Positions 16,906-24,677 of a stretch of 64,000 nucleotides of DNA are shown here, piece after piece. Source of the stretch: JANQQJ01 sp046290575 (GTDB taxonomy: Bacteria; Pseudomonadota; Alphaproteobacteria; SMXS01). The notes under the pieces were generated by a model that did no database searches, had not been told where the DNA came from, and worked only from the letters and a program-made list of their open reading frames with translations. The stretch is from the NCBI GenBank assembly GCA_046290575.1, contig JBKAGX010000002.1:186001-250000 (forward strand). Direction: 5' to 3'. Made by a program: the position numbers and the translations under genes. Position 1 is the stretch's first letter. The number at the start of each line of letters is the position of its first letter.

Positions 16906-18755
16906 CCTATCAAGGCCCGCGCCGTCCAATAGGTGATGCCAGCAGCGGCATAGGCCAACACAAACAGATAGCCCGCCATGAAGAGCGGCCAGCGCCAGGA
17001 GTTGGTCTCACGCCGGGTCACCGCCAGGGTCGACAGGCATTGCGGTGCAAAGACAAACCAGGCCAGGAACGCCAGTGCCGTGGGCAATGACCAGGCGGTT
17101 TGCAGCGTCGCTCTCAGCCCGGCCTCGATGGCTTCCTCCGATCCCGACAGCGCGTAAACGGTGCCCAGCGCGCCGACGGCGACTTCGCGCGCCGCCATGC
17201 CGGGCACCAGGGCGATAGAGATTTCCCAGTTGAACCCGATCGGGGCGAAAATCACTTCCAGGCCGCGGCCCAGCCATGCGGCTGCGCTGTAATAGATATC
17301 CGGCTGCACACCATCGACAGGCGGGGCAGGGAAGGATGCCAGCGCCCACAGAACGATCATGGCGAGCAGAATGATCGTCCCGGCCCGGCGCAGGAAGATC
17401 ACGACGCGCTCCCAAAGACCGACAATGACCTGATAGAGCCGTGGCAGTTGGTATTTCGGCAGCTCAAGCAGCAGCGGCTGCGCGGGGCCTTTTGTGAGGG
17501 TTCTTTTCAAAACACCTGCGGCGATCAGGGCGCTGAGAATGCCCGCGCCATAAAGGCCAAACATGACCAGTCCTTGAAGCCCGACACCGCCAACGATGGT
17601 GCTGGGAATGAAGGCCGCGATGATCAGCGTATAGACGGGCAGGCGGGCAGCACAGGTCATTAAAGGCGCGATCAGGATGGTCGTCAGCCGGTCGCGCTCA
17701 TTGTCAATGGTGCGAGCCGACATGATGCCGGGGATCGCGCAGGCAAAGCTGGAAAGCAGCGGGATGAACGCCCGGCCATTCAGACCCACACCGGCCATCA
17801 GCTTGTCCATCAGGAAGGCTGCCCGCGCCATATAGCCCGAGGTTTCCAAAAGCAGGATGAAGGCGAACAGGATGATGATCTGCGGCAGAAAGATCACGAC
17901 GCTGCCGACCCCGGCCAGAATGCCGTCGACCAACAAGCTGCGCAGATAGCCATCTGGCATCAGCGATATCAATTGCCCCTGCAACCAGCCGATGCTGCCT
18001 TCAATCCAGCCCATCGGGGCCTCGGCCCAGGCGAAAACGGCCTGGAACATCAGAAACAGCAGAGCGGCGAGAACAAGCGGGCCTGCGACCCGGTGCAGCA
18101 GGACGCCGTCCAGGACGCGGGTGACCTTGTGCTCGGCACCCTCTGAAACAAGGGCGACGCTGGCGATGCGTCTCGCCTCCCGCCTCAAAGCGCGCATATC
18201 TGGCTTTTCGCTGGATTGTTCAGCGGGCGGTGTGGGCGACAACGCGGCGATATCGGACTGCAGGGTCGCGATCAGCTCTTCGGTGCCTGCGCGGCGAACC
18301 GCGACAGTGGGGATGACGGGGACACCCAACTCAGTACTCAGGCGGGCTGTATCGATTTCCACACCGTCGCGGCGCGCCAGGTCCATCATGTTGAGCGCGA
18401 CCATCAGCGGACGTCCCAGCTGTTTCAGTTCCAGCACCAATGGCAGATGAAATCGAAGATTGGTTGCGTCGATGACGCAGAGAATGATGTCGGGCGGCAA
18501 TTCGCTCGCGAACCGCCCGGCCAGGACGTCACGAGTGACGGCTTCATCGGGACTGTGCGGCTGCAACGAATAGCTGCCGGGAAGATCGATGAGGTCGATC
18601 CTGGAGCCGGGCAGGTGACCGCTGCGCCGCTCGACGGTAACGCCGGGATAGTTCGCCACCTTCTGCCGTCCGCCGGTCAGCCTGTTGAACAGCGCCGATT
18701 TGCCGCAGTTCGGATTTCCGACCAGGGCGACGCGTAAAGTCGCATCGCTGCTCAT
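16902..18755 (-). CDS. feoB: Ferrous iron transporter FeoB
   Basis: 617 aa from ATG at 18755. N-terminal G domain: G1 GNPNCGKS (13-20), G3 DLPGSYSL, G4-like NMMD. This is followed by a linker and a polytopic membrane domain with two gate-like repeats (GRAFIPLLSSFACAIPGIMSARTI with the conserved Cys, and the later APIGFNWEISIALVPGMAAREV). FeoB imports Fe(II) across the inner membrane. At 617 aa it lacks part of the long C-terminus of the E. coli protein (773 aa), as in many alphaproteobacteria. feoA ends 1 bp upstream, so the pair is one operon. Confidence 0.96.
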   Translation of the reverse strand: MSSDATLRVALVGNPNCGKSALFNRLTGGRQKVANYPGVTVERRSGHLPGSRIDLIDLPGSYSLQPHSPDEAVTRDVLAGRFASELPPDIILCVIDATNLRFHLPLVLELKQLGRPLMVALNMMDLARRDGVEIDTARLSTELGVPVIPTVAVRRAGTEELIATLQSDIAALSPTPPAEQSSEKPDMRALRREARRIASVALVSEGAEHKVTRVLDGVLLHRVAGPLVLAALLFLMFQAVFAWAEAPMGWIEGSIGWLQGQLISLMPDGYLRSLLVDGILAGVGSVVIFLPQIIILFAFILLLETSGYMARAAFLMDKLMAGVGLNGRAFIPLLSSFACAIPGIMSARTIDNERDRLTTILIAPLMTCAARLPVYTLIIAAFIPSTIVGGVGLQGLVMFGLYGAGILSALIAAGVLKRTLTKGPAQPLLLELPKYQLPRLYQVIVGLWERVVIFLRRAGTIILLAMIVLWALASFPAPPVDGVQPDIYYSAAAWLGRGLEVIFAPIGFNWEISIALVPGMAAREVAVGALGTVYALSGSEEAIEAGLRATLQTAWSLPTALAFLAWFVFAPQCLSTLAVTRRETNSWRWPLFMAGYLFVLAYAAAGITYWTARALIG

Positions 18756-18756
18756 A

Positions 18757-19017
18757 TCAGGAGTCGAGGGCGACCATAATGGAGGCAGCTTCAGAACGGC
18801 GAAGCGCAACCAGCACGCCGTCTACCTTCACGGCGAGAGGGTCCCTGCGCACGGGCCCCTCATGCAGAAGGGTAATGGCCGCGCCCTCGTCAACCCCCAT
18901 GCGGATCAGGCGGATTTCCATATCATCGGGCAGCACCGCCACATCGAGGCCGACCACCCGGCCTGTCTGGCCGGGGCGTAGCGACCCCAGAGGATGAATG
19001 TTGGCAATAGCGTCCAT
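18757..19017 (-). CDS. feoA: Ferrous iron transport protein FeoA
   Basis: 86 aa SH3-like FeoA: LGSLRPGQTGRVVGLD, then LIRMGVDEGAAITLLHEGP, then DPLAVKVDGVLVALRRSEA. ATG at 19017 is preferred to TTG at 19023; AAGG lies 9 bases before it. FeoA is a small cytosolic partner of FeoB. It is the first gene of the feoAB operon. Confidence 0.93.
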   Translation of the reverse strand: MDAIANIHPLGSLRPGQTGRVVGLDVAVLPDDMEIRLIRMGVDEGAAITLLHEGPVRRDPLAVKVDGVLVALRRSEAASIMVALDS

Positions 19018-19028
19018 ACGCAAACCTT

Positions 19029-19042
19029 ATTGCAAGTGCAAT
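19029..19042. promoter_or_regulatory. Palindrome upstream of feoA, candidate iron-responsive operator
   Basis: Perfect dyad ATTGCA-AG-TGCAAT 12-25 bases before the feoA start, followed by AT-rich ATTCATTCGTAAG. The place and the TGCA/ATTC content suit a Fur-family site, but I cannot match it to a firm consensus. Confidence 0.35.
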
Positions 19043-19131
19043 TCATTCGTAAGTGATGATGACACTAACACAATCTGACGGTTTGATAAGCCTAGAAAAC
19101 GGCCTTCGACATGATTGAAATCAAGCCGAAC

Positions 19132-20001
19132 TCAGTCGGGTAGGGGAATGAACTCGGTTTCGCCGGGCACCTGGCCCATTTTCTGGTCTTGCCAATCCCG
19201 TTTCGCCTGGTCGATTCGGTCTTGGCTGCTGGAGACCAGGTTCCACCAGATCAGGCGCGGGCCGTCCAGCGGTGCGCCCCCCAACAGCATGACACGGCTG
19301 TTCTGGTGGGTTTTGACCGTCACGGCCACATCCGGGGTTACCACGGCCATCTGGCCTGTCTCTAGAGTCTCGCCACCAAGGTCGATCTGCCCGTCGGCCA
19401 CATAAAGAGCGCGTTCCTCATATTCGCTGGGCAGCCGCAGCGATGTGCGCGCGGGCATGTCAGCATCGAGATAAAACATGTCGGAAAACGTTCTAACGGG
19501 CGAGGTCTTGCCAAAGGCGGTTCCAGCGATCAGCCGCAGCGTGGCGCCGCCGGCTTCGATCACGGGCAGGGTGTCGCCCGGGTGATGGTGAAAGCTCGGT
19601 TCGGCTTCTTCATCCGGCTGGGGCAGGGCCACCCAGCTTTGAATGCCGTGCAGCGTCTGATGGCTGGCGCGGTCATCATCTCTTGATCGCTCCGAATGAA
19701 CAATGCCGCGACCGGCAGTCATCCAGTTGACGTCTCCCGGTTCGATGTCCTGCACGCAACCCAGACTATCCCGGTGCCGAATCCTTCCCTCAAACAGATA
19801 GGTCACGGTCGCGAGACCAATATGCGGGTGCGGCCGCACGTCAATGCCCTCGCCGGGAGGAAATGCGGCAGGGCCGACATGGTCGAAGAAAATGAATGGG
19901 CCAACCGTGCGGCGCTTTGCATAGGGCAGCACGCGCCTGACCTCGAACCCGCCAATATCCCGCGGCCGCGGCTCGATAATCATATCGATGGCCGCCGCCA
20001 T
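19132..20001 (-). CDS. Pirin family protein
   Basis: 289 aa bicupin. N-terminal cupin with the metal-binding pattern VRPHPHIGLATVTYLFEG and WMTAGRGIVHSE, typical of pirins (three His and one Glu). The C-terminal cupin is variable. Family members bind Fe and some have quercetinase activity or act as redox regulators. It lies next to feoAB but is separated by a 114-bp gap with its own start. ATG at 20001 is used; ATG at 19983 (MIIEPRPRD) is a reasonable alternative. Confidence 0.92.
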   Translation of the reverse strand: MAAAIDMIIEPRPRDIGGFEVRRVLPYAKRRTVGPFIFFDHVGPAAFPPGEGIDVRPHPHIGLATVTYLFEGRIRHRDSLGCVQDIEPGDVNWMTAGRGIVHSERSRDDDRASHQTLHGIQSWVALPQPDEEAEPSFHHHPGDTLPVIEAGGATLRLIAGTAFGKTSPVRTFSDMFYLDADMPARTSLRLPSEYEERALYVADGQIDLGGETLETGQMAVVTPDVAVTVKTHQNSRVMLLGGAPLDGPRLIWWNLVSSSQDRIDQAKRDWQDQKMGQVPGETEFIPLPD

Positions 20002-20014
20002 CGCCGAAGATCGC

Positions 20015-20449
20015 CTAGTCGAGCCCGACCAGTTCAGCCGGCGTCATATTTAGCGCCGATATGACGTTGTTGAAGTATTCGACTTCTTTGGGGCTCAAGC
20101 GGCCATCGGCCCCCATCACCTGCTGCAGCGAACGGCTGATCAGCTTCTTGTCCTCGCTGTCGAGCCGCTTGCTGGCCGACCTGACAAAGGACTGCAGCGG
20201 CGTCTTCTCGAAGATTTCCGAGTGCGCGGCGCGGCGGACTTCGCCAGCCTCGATAGGTTTGCCGTATGTCTCTTGATAAATCTGCCGGACGGCTTCGATC
20301 TCAGCCTCATCGATATTGGTGTCAGAGGATGTCGCCCGTCCCAGGACGGTCACGAACAGCTCCTCCATGAGGGCTGCCTTCTGTTCCGGCGTGTCGTTGC
20401 TGCCGCCTTTGAAGAAGTTCATTAGATTATCAAGCGCGCCGATGCTCAT
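20015..20449 (-). CDS. TerB-like (tellurite resistance TerB fold) protein
   Basis: 144 aa, all-helical acidic protein: MEELFVTVLGRATSSDTNID, EIEAVRQIYQETYGK, and SRSLQQVMGADGRLSPKEVE, the last being the TerB-like Asp-containing loop that precedes a helix. A GGGGAGAG ribosome site precedes the ATG. No other ter gene is nearby; proteins with this fold occur widely outside tellurite resistance. The function is unknown. It ends 13 bp before the pirin start and may be co-transcribed with it. Confidence 0.7.
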   Translation of the reverse strand: MSIGALDNLMNFFKGGSNDTPEQKAALMEELFVTVLGRATSSDTNIDEAEIEAVRQIYQETYGKPIEAGEVRRAAHSEIFEKTPLQSFVRSASKRLDSEDKKLISRSLQQVMGADGRLSPKEVEYFNNVISALNMTPAELVGLD

Positions 20450-20534
20450 GCTGGCTCTCCCCGGGTCTATGGTTGCTTCTGTTTACCGAAGCGATGGCTG
20501 ATCGACAACCTTTACCCTCGCCATGGAAGCCTCG

Positions 20535-21563
20535 TTATGCAGCGAGGCTGACGGGTTTGCCGTCAACAATCTGATCAAGGAATTCCGACAGGCCATAGCC
20601 AACCCGGCCGTCGCAGCGATATTCCGTCATGCCCTCGGTGATTCGCGTCAGCATATCCGTGCCGTCGGGTGCTTTGCGCCGGTTGCGCAGCGGGATCAGT
20701 GACAGGACTCGGCCATCGACTTCATAGTCCCGCTTTTCGGTACGGACCCGGGCTTTCAGGGCGGTCTGATAGAAGTTGTCATCCCATTGTGCATCGATAT
20801 GCGCTTCGAGGATGTCCCAATATTTGCCGTCTTCAAACACCATGCCGCCGGGCTTTGGATTGCCGTCTTCGCCACAGGTAATCGAAATCACGATGCCGAA
20901 GTCCGGACCGAAGCTCATGGGCAGCCAGCGATACCAGTGGATGGCCTGCCAAAAGCGCGGCCCCCAGCTCTTGTCACGGACGCCATATCCCGCCACGCGC
21001 CAGCTTTCATCACCCACCTGGATGGTGCCGCTGGCGGCCATGTGCTGTTCATAATGGCCGCGGAGGAAGCTCTTTTCCGGGTCCAGATCGAGCGGCGTGC
21101 CGTCTTCATGCACCATCTCACCGCCATGCATGGGCGAGAGACCGGTGTAGTCCAATTCCATTTTGACGGGCACGCGGGGGTTATCGGCGAACGCCTGTTT
21201 CGGGTTGGCCATTTGTAGCGGGTCGGTCAGCAGGCAGGCCTTGCCGTCATAGGAGACTTTCAGCTGCTTGAAGGGCTCAACCACGTCGAACCGCATGCCG
21301 CCGGCATCCATCGCGTCATTGTTGTCAATTTCTGCCCGTTTGAACATGAAGGCCACCCGCCCGTCCGGCAGGTAGAGGCAGTTCGACATTTCCGCATAGC
21401 CTTCATTGGCGCGGTTGCCCAGGCGGAACCAGCCGCCGATCTTCTGCTGCGGGTCGAACATGTTGAAATACATGCTCTCATTGTAATTTTTCGCCGCCTC
21501 GGGCGTGTGCGTGTACTCGTCCTGCGGGTCGAGCCGCATCTTCATGCCGTCAGGTAGATTCAT
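20535..21563 (-). CDS. CrtC/AttH lipocalin-like protein of unknown substrate
   Basis: 342 aa with no signal peptide. It resembles the two-lobed beta-sandwich proteins of the hydroxyneurosporene synthase (CrtC)/AttH type: early GGWFRLGNRANEGYAEM, central GHYEQHMAASGTIQVGDESW, and the hallmark GVRDKSWGPRFWQAIHWYRW. Such proteins are frequent in actinobacterial and alphaproteobacterial lipid or terpenoid degradation clusters. Here it stands alone between a hydrolase and a TerB-like gene. Substrate and activity cannot be inferred. Confidence 0.6.
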   Translation of the reverse strand: MNLPDGMKMRLDPQDEYTHTPEAAKNYNESMYFNMFDPQQKIGGWFRLGNRANEGYAEMSNCLYLPDGRVAFMFKRAEIDNNDAMDAGGMRFDVVEPFKQLKVSYDGKACLLTDPLQMANPKQAFADNPRVPVKMELDYTGLSPMHGGEMVHEDGTPLDLDPEKSFLRGHYEQHMAASGTIQVGDESWRVAGYGVRDKSWGPRFWQAIHWYRWLPMSFGPDFGIVISITCGEDGNPKPGGMVFEDGKYWDILEAHIDAQWDDNFYQTALKARVRTEKRDYEVDGRVLSLIPLRNRRKAPDGTDMLTRITEGMTEYRCDGRVGYGLSEFLDQIVDGKPVSLAA

Positions 21564-21620
21564 GGTCTGTCCCCTGTTGAGGCCCTCAGCTTAGCACCGG
21601 GCCGGGGGACCGCAAACGTA

Positions 21621-22286
21621 TCAGACGCCCGAACTGGAGTGCATGCTCAGGGCAAAATCAGAGACGAAGGGGTTGATCTTGCGTTCGCGCCCGAAGGTCG
21701 ATGTGGGTCCGTGGCCAGGCACGAACGTAATGTCGTCGCCCAGCGGCCAGAGTTTCTGTGTGATCGAGTCCAGCAGATCCTGGTGGTTGCCTTTGGGCAG
21801 GTCGGTGCGCCCGATGGAGCCCTGGAACAGCACGTCGCCGACAATCGCGATCTGTGCCTTTTGCTCCACGAAGACGACGTGGCCCGGTGTATGGCCGGGG
21901 CAGTGATAGACGTCGAACGTGGCGTTGCCGACCGTAACCTGATCGCCGTCGCCCAGCCAGCGGGTCGGGACAAACGGCTTGGTGGGCCCCAGCCGATAGC
22001 GTTCCGCCTGTTTGGGCAGTGAATCGATCAGGAACTGGTCGTCCGGGTGCGGCCCCTCGATGGGAAGATTGAACCGCTCAGACAATTCGGCCGTTGCCGA
22101 TGCGTGATCCAGATGCGCGTGGGTGATCAGGATTTTTTCCAGTTCAACGCCGTTTTCTTCGACGACGGCGAGAATCTTGTCCAGATCGCCTCCCGGATCG
22201 GTGACGGCGCCTTTCATTGTTTCTTCGCACCATAGAACCGTGCTGTTCTGGGCAAACGGGGTTACGGGTATAATCTTGACCTGCAT
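21621..22286 (-). CDS. Metallo-beta-lactamase fold hydrolase, glyoxalase II-like (YcbL type)
   Basis: 221 aa from ATG at 22286 (AAGGA 7 bases upstream). Zn ligands: THAHLDH (HxHxDH), His in CPGHTPGHV, Asp in IVGDVLFQGSIGR and a last His in FVPGHGP. The GSIGRTDLP segment is typical of the short YcbL-type glyoxalase II-like enzymes that hydrolyse S-lactoylglutathione or related thioesters. It is separated from dtd by a palindromic repeat. Confidence 0.88.
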   Translation of the reverse strand: MQVKIIPVTPFAQNSTVLWCEETMKGAVTDPGGDLDKILAVVEENGVELEKILITHAHLDHASATAELSERFNLPIEGPHPDDQFLIDSLPKQAERYRLGPTKPFVPTRWLGDGDQVTVGNATFDVYHCPGHTPGHVVFVEQKAQIAIVGDVLFQGSIGRTDLPKGNHQDLLDSITQKLWPLGDDITFVPGHGPTSTFGRERKINPFVSDFALSMHSSSGV

Positions 22287-22370
22287 GCGATTGTCCTTGG
22301 CCGCATTGGTGATCAAGAACAGATAGCGCGTTGAAGGCTTGAAGGCCAGAATGACAAGTCAAGTTCCAGC

Positions 22371-22455
22371 CGTCATCCCCGCGAAAGTGGGGATCCAGGC
22401 AATCGGTGGCGCGGCTGAGACGTTGATCTGGATTCCCGCTTTCGCGGGGATGACG
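22371..22455. repeat. REP-like palindromic element
   Basis: Two 28-nt arms (22371-22398 and 22428-22455) are inverted copies differing at two positions, with a 29-nt loop. The arm core CGTCATCCCCGCGAAAG is the widespread intergenic palindrome whose spurious translation reads VIPAKAGIQ or RHPRESGNPD. Such elements are spread by REP-associated transposases; none is in this window. It lies between divergent genes, 18 bp before the dtd start. Confidence 0.9.
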
Positions 22456-22472
22456 AACAGGTGGGACTGGCA

Positions 22473-22919
22473 ATGCGGGCCTTGCTGCAAAGAGTGACGG
22501 AAGCGTCCGTCTCGGTTGATGATAAGACCGTCGGCACCATCGGTCATGGCCTGCTTGTTCTGATCTGCGCAGAAGCCGGCGATTCTGACGAAGATTGCCG
22601 GTACTTCGCCCGTAAAATTAGTAAGATGCGTATGTTCCCGGACGATGCCGGCAAGACCAATCTATCCGTGCTCGAAACAGGCGGGGCGGCGCTGGTCGTC
22701 AGTCAGTTCACGCTCGCAGCCGACTGGCGCAAGGGCAACCGGCCCGGATTTTCCAGGGCAGCCGATCCCGAGACAGCGGAACGCCTCTACGGGCTTTTTT
22801 GCGAGGCCTTGCGCGGCGAAGGGGTGCCCGTCGAAACTGGCCGGTTTGGCGCGATGATGCAGGTCAGTCTGGCCAATGACGGACCGTTCACCATCTGGAT
22901 GGACTCAAACGACCGCTGA
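22473..22919 (+). CDS. dtd: D-aminoacyl-tRNA deacylase (DTD)
   Basis: 148 aa from ATG at 22473 (MRALLQRVTEASVSV, the standard start). It has both active-site motifs: SQFTLAADWRKGNRPGF and NDGPFTIWMDS (the GP of the second motif is the trans Gly-Pro form's equivalent). DTD hydrolyses D-amino acids and glycine mischarged on tRNA. Short upstream frames reading through the repeat are not coding. The aldolase gene starts 17 bp downstream. Confidence 0.96.
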   Translation: MRALLQRVTEASVSVDDKTVGTIGHGLLVLICAEAGDSDEDCRYFARKISKMRMFPDDAGKTNLSVLETGGAALVVSQFTLAADWRKGNRPGFSRAADPETAERLYGLFCEALRGEGVPVETGRFGAMMQVSLANDGPFTIWMDSNDR

Positions 22920-22935
22920 CGGCCATAGTGCGCAG

Positions 22936-23589
22936 ATGATCGAACGGACCAGACTGGCCCAGACCATTATTGATGCCTGCCTTCGCATGAATGCGGAGAA
23001 CCTGAACCAGGGGACGTCCGGTAACATCTCCGCACGGTTCGAAAGTGGGTTCCTGATCACGCCCTCTGGCACCGCCTATGAACGGCTTAAGCCCGAGAGC
23101 ATTGTTTTCATGACCTTGAACGGCGAGGCTGAAGAGGGGCTCAAGCCCTCCAGCGAGTGGCGCATGCACCGGGATATCTATGCCGCGCGTCCGGACGCCG
23201 GCGCCGTCGTCCATGCGCACCCGCCCTATGCGACCGCGTTGTCCAGCCTTCGGCTGCCGATCCCCGCGTTCCATTACATGGTGGCAATTGCCGGTGGTGA
23301 TGACATCAGATGCGCCGACTATGCGACGTTCGGCACGCCGGAGCTGTCTTCGGCGATGCTGGCGGCGCTAAGTGGACGCACAGCCTGCTTGCTGGCCAAT
23401 CACGGGCTGATCTGCTTCGATGCCAATGTGGACAAGGCGCTGGCACTTGCGGTCGAGGTGGAGGCGCTGTCGCACCAATATACGGTGGCGCGGCGGATCG
23501 GCACGCCGACTCTGTTAACTGATGCCGAAATGGCGGAGGCCATCGCCAAGTTCAGGGACTACAAGAACCCACAGGAGCCCGCGGCATGA
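22936..23589 (+). CDS. Class II aldolase, probable 5-methylthioribulose/5-deoxyribulose-1-phosphate aldolase
   Basis: 217 aa from ATG at 22936. It is FucA-like, with GTSGNISARF (substrate phosphate loop), ITPSG, catalytic Glu74 (PSSEWRMH) and Zn ligands His93, His95 (VVHAHPPY) and His156 (ANHGL); these align one residue off E. coli FucA Glu73, His92, His94 and His155. The gene overlaps mtnA by ATGA. That pairing is the arrangement of the DHAP shunt of methionine salvage, where the aldolase splits methylthioribulose-1-phosphate into DHAP and a (methylthio)acetaldehyde. MtnB dehydratase has the same fold but keeps a different active site, so an aldolase is favoured. Confidence 0.85.
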   Translation: MIERTRLAQTIIDACLRMNAENLNQGTSGNISARFESGFLITPSGTAYERLKPESIVFMTLNGEAEEGLKPSSEWRMHRDIYAARPDAGAVVHAHPPYATALSSLRLPIPAFHYMVAIAGGDDIRCADYATFGTPELSSAMLAALSGRTACLLANHGLICFDANVDKALALAVEVEALSHQYTVARRIGTPTLLTDAEMAEAIAKFRDYKNPQEPAA

Positions 23590-24677
23590 ATGTGAATGGC
23601 AAACCGCATCGGACCATCTGGCTGAATGACGATGGCTGGTCGGTCGAGATTATCGACCAGACCATCCTGCCGCATCGGTTTGAAACTGTTACGCTGCGCA
23701 GCGTGAATGAGGCAGCCCACGCGATCAGCGCGATGCTGGTGCGCGGCGCGCCCTTGATCGGTGCGACCGCGGCCTATGGCGTATGCCTGGCGCTCAAAAG
23801 TGACCCGAGCGATGCATCTTTGAGTGCGGCCTATGATCAGTTGCTGGCGACGCGGCCGACGGCGGTTAACCTGCGCTGGGCGCTGGATGAGATGCGGTCC
23901 CTGCTGCACAACCGCGCGCCTGAGGAACGTCTCGCGCTGGCCTATGCCCGCGCCGCTGAAATCTGTGAAGTCGATGTCGAAATCAGCAAGGCGATCGGTG
24001 TTCACGGCCTTGCTCTGATTGAACAGGCTGCGGCTGAAAAGGGTGAGGGCGAACCGGTCAACGTCCTGACGCATTGCAATGCAGGCTGGCTGGCAACGGT
24101 GGACTGGGGCACGGCCACTGCGCCCGTCTATCTGGCGCATGAGAAGGGTATTCCCGTCCATGTCTGGGTCGATGAGACGCGGCCGCGTAATCAGGGGGCG
24201 GCATTGACGGCCTGGGAGCTGGGTCAGCATGGCGTGCCGCATACGCTGATCGCGGACAATGCAGGCGGGCACCTCATGCAGCGCGGCATGGTTGATCTAT
24301 GTATCGTTGGCACCGACAGGACGACCGCGTCGGGCGATGTTGCCAACAAGATCGGCACTTACCTCAAGGCGCTGGCGGCGCACGACAATGACGTACCGTT
24401 CTATGTCGCGCTGCCGTCGACGACCATCGATTGGACATTGCAGGATGGCTTCGAGATTCCCATCGAACAACGTTCCGGCGAAGAACTGTCGCACGTGACA
24501 GGCCGGACAGATGACGGCGAGATCGTTCGGGTCGAAATCAGCGCGCCAGGCGCACCGATCCGCAACGACGCCTTTGATGTCACGCCCGCCCGGCTGGTTG
24601 CCGGCCTGATTACTGAACGTGGAATCGCAGAAGCGAGTCTGGCAGGCCTGAAGGGTCTATTCCCGGATGCCTGTTAG
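23586..24677 (+). CDS. mtnA: 5-methylthioribose-1-phosphate isomerase (MtnA)
   Basis: 363 aa. Catalytic Cys164 (NVLTHCNAGWLAT) and Asp244 (IVGTDRTTASGDVANKIGTY) match the Cys/Asp pair of the MtnA family (160/240 in B. subtilis). VRGAPLIGATAAYG and VDETRPRNQGA are further signatures separating it from eIF2B. It isomerises methylthioribose-1-phosphate to methylthioribulose-1-phosphate, or the 5-deoxy analogue. No MtnC, MtnD or MtnP gene is in the window. Its TAG stop overlaps the stop of the convergent gene. Confidence 0.95.
   Translation: MNVNGKPHRTIWLNDDGWSVEIIDQTILPHRFETVTLRSVNEAAHAISAMLVRGAPLIGATAAYGVCLALKSDPSDASLSAAYDQLLATRPTAVNLRWALDEMRSLLHNRAPEERLALAYARAAEICEVDVEISKAIGVHGLALIEQAAAEKGEGEPVNVLTHCNAGWLATVDWGTATAPVYLAHEKGIPVHVWVDETRPRNQGAALTAWELGQHGVPHTLIADNAGGHLMQRGMVDLCIVGTDRTTASGDVANKIGTYLKALAAHDNDVPFYVALPSTTIDWTLQDGFEIPIEQRSGEELSHVTGRTDDGEIVRVEISAPGAPIRNDAFDVTPARLVAGLITERGIAEASLAGLKGLFPDAC

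Noticed and set aside
22144..22547. Small minus-strand frames reading through the intergenic repeat
   Set aside because: They translate the REP-like palindrome (VIPAKAGIQ, RHPRESGNP), a well-known annotation artefact.
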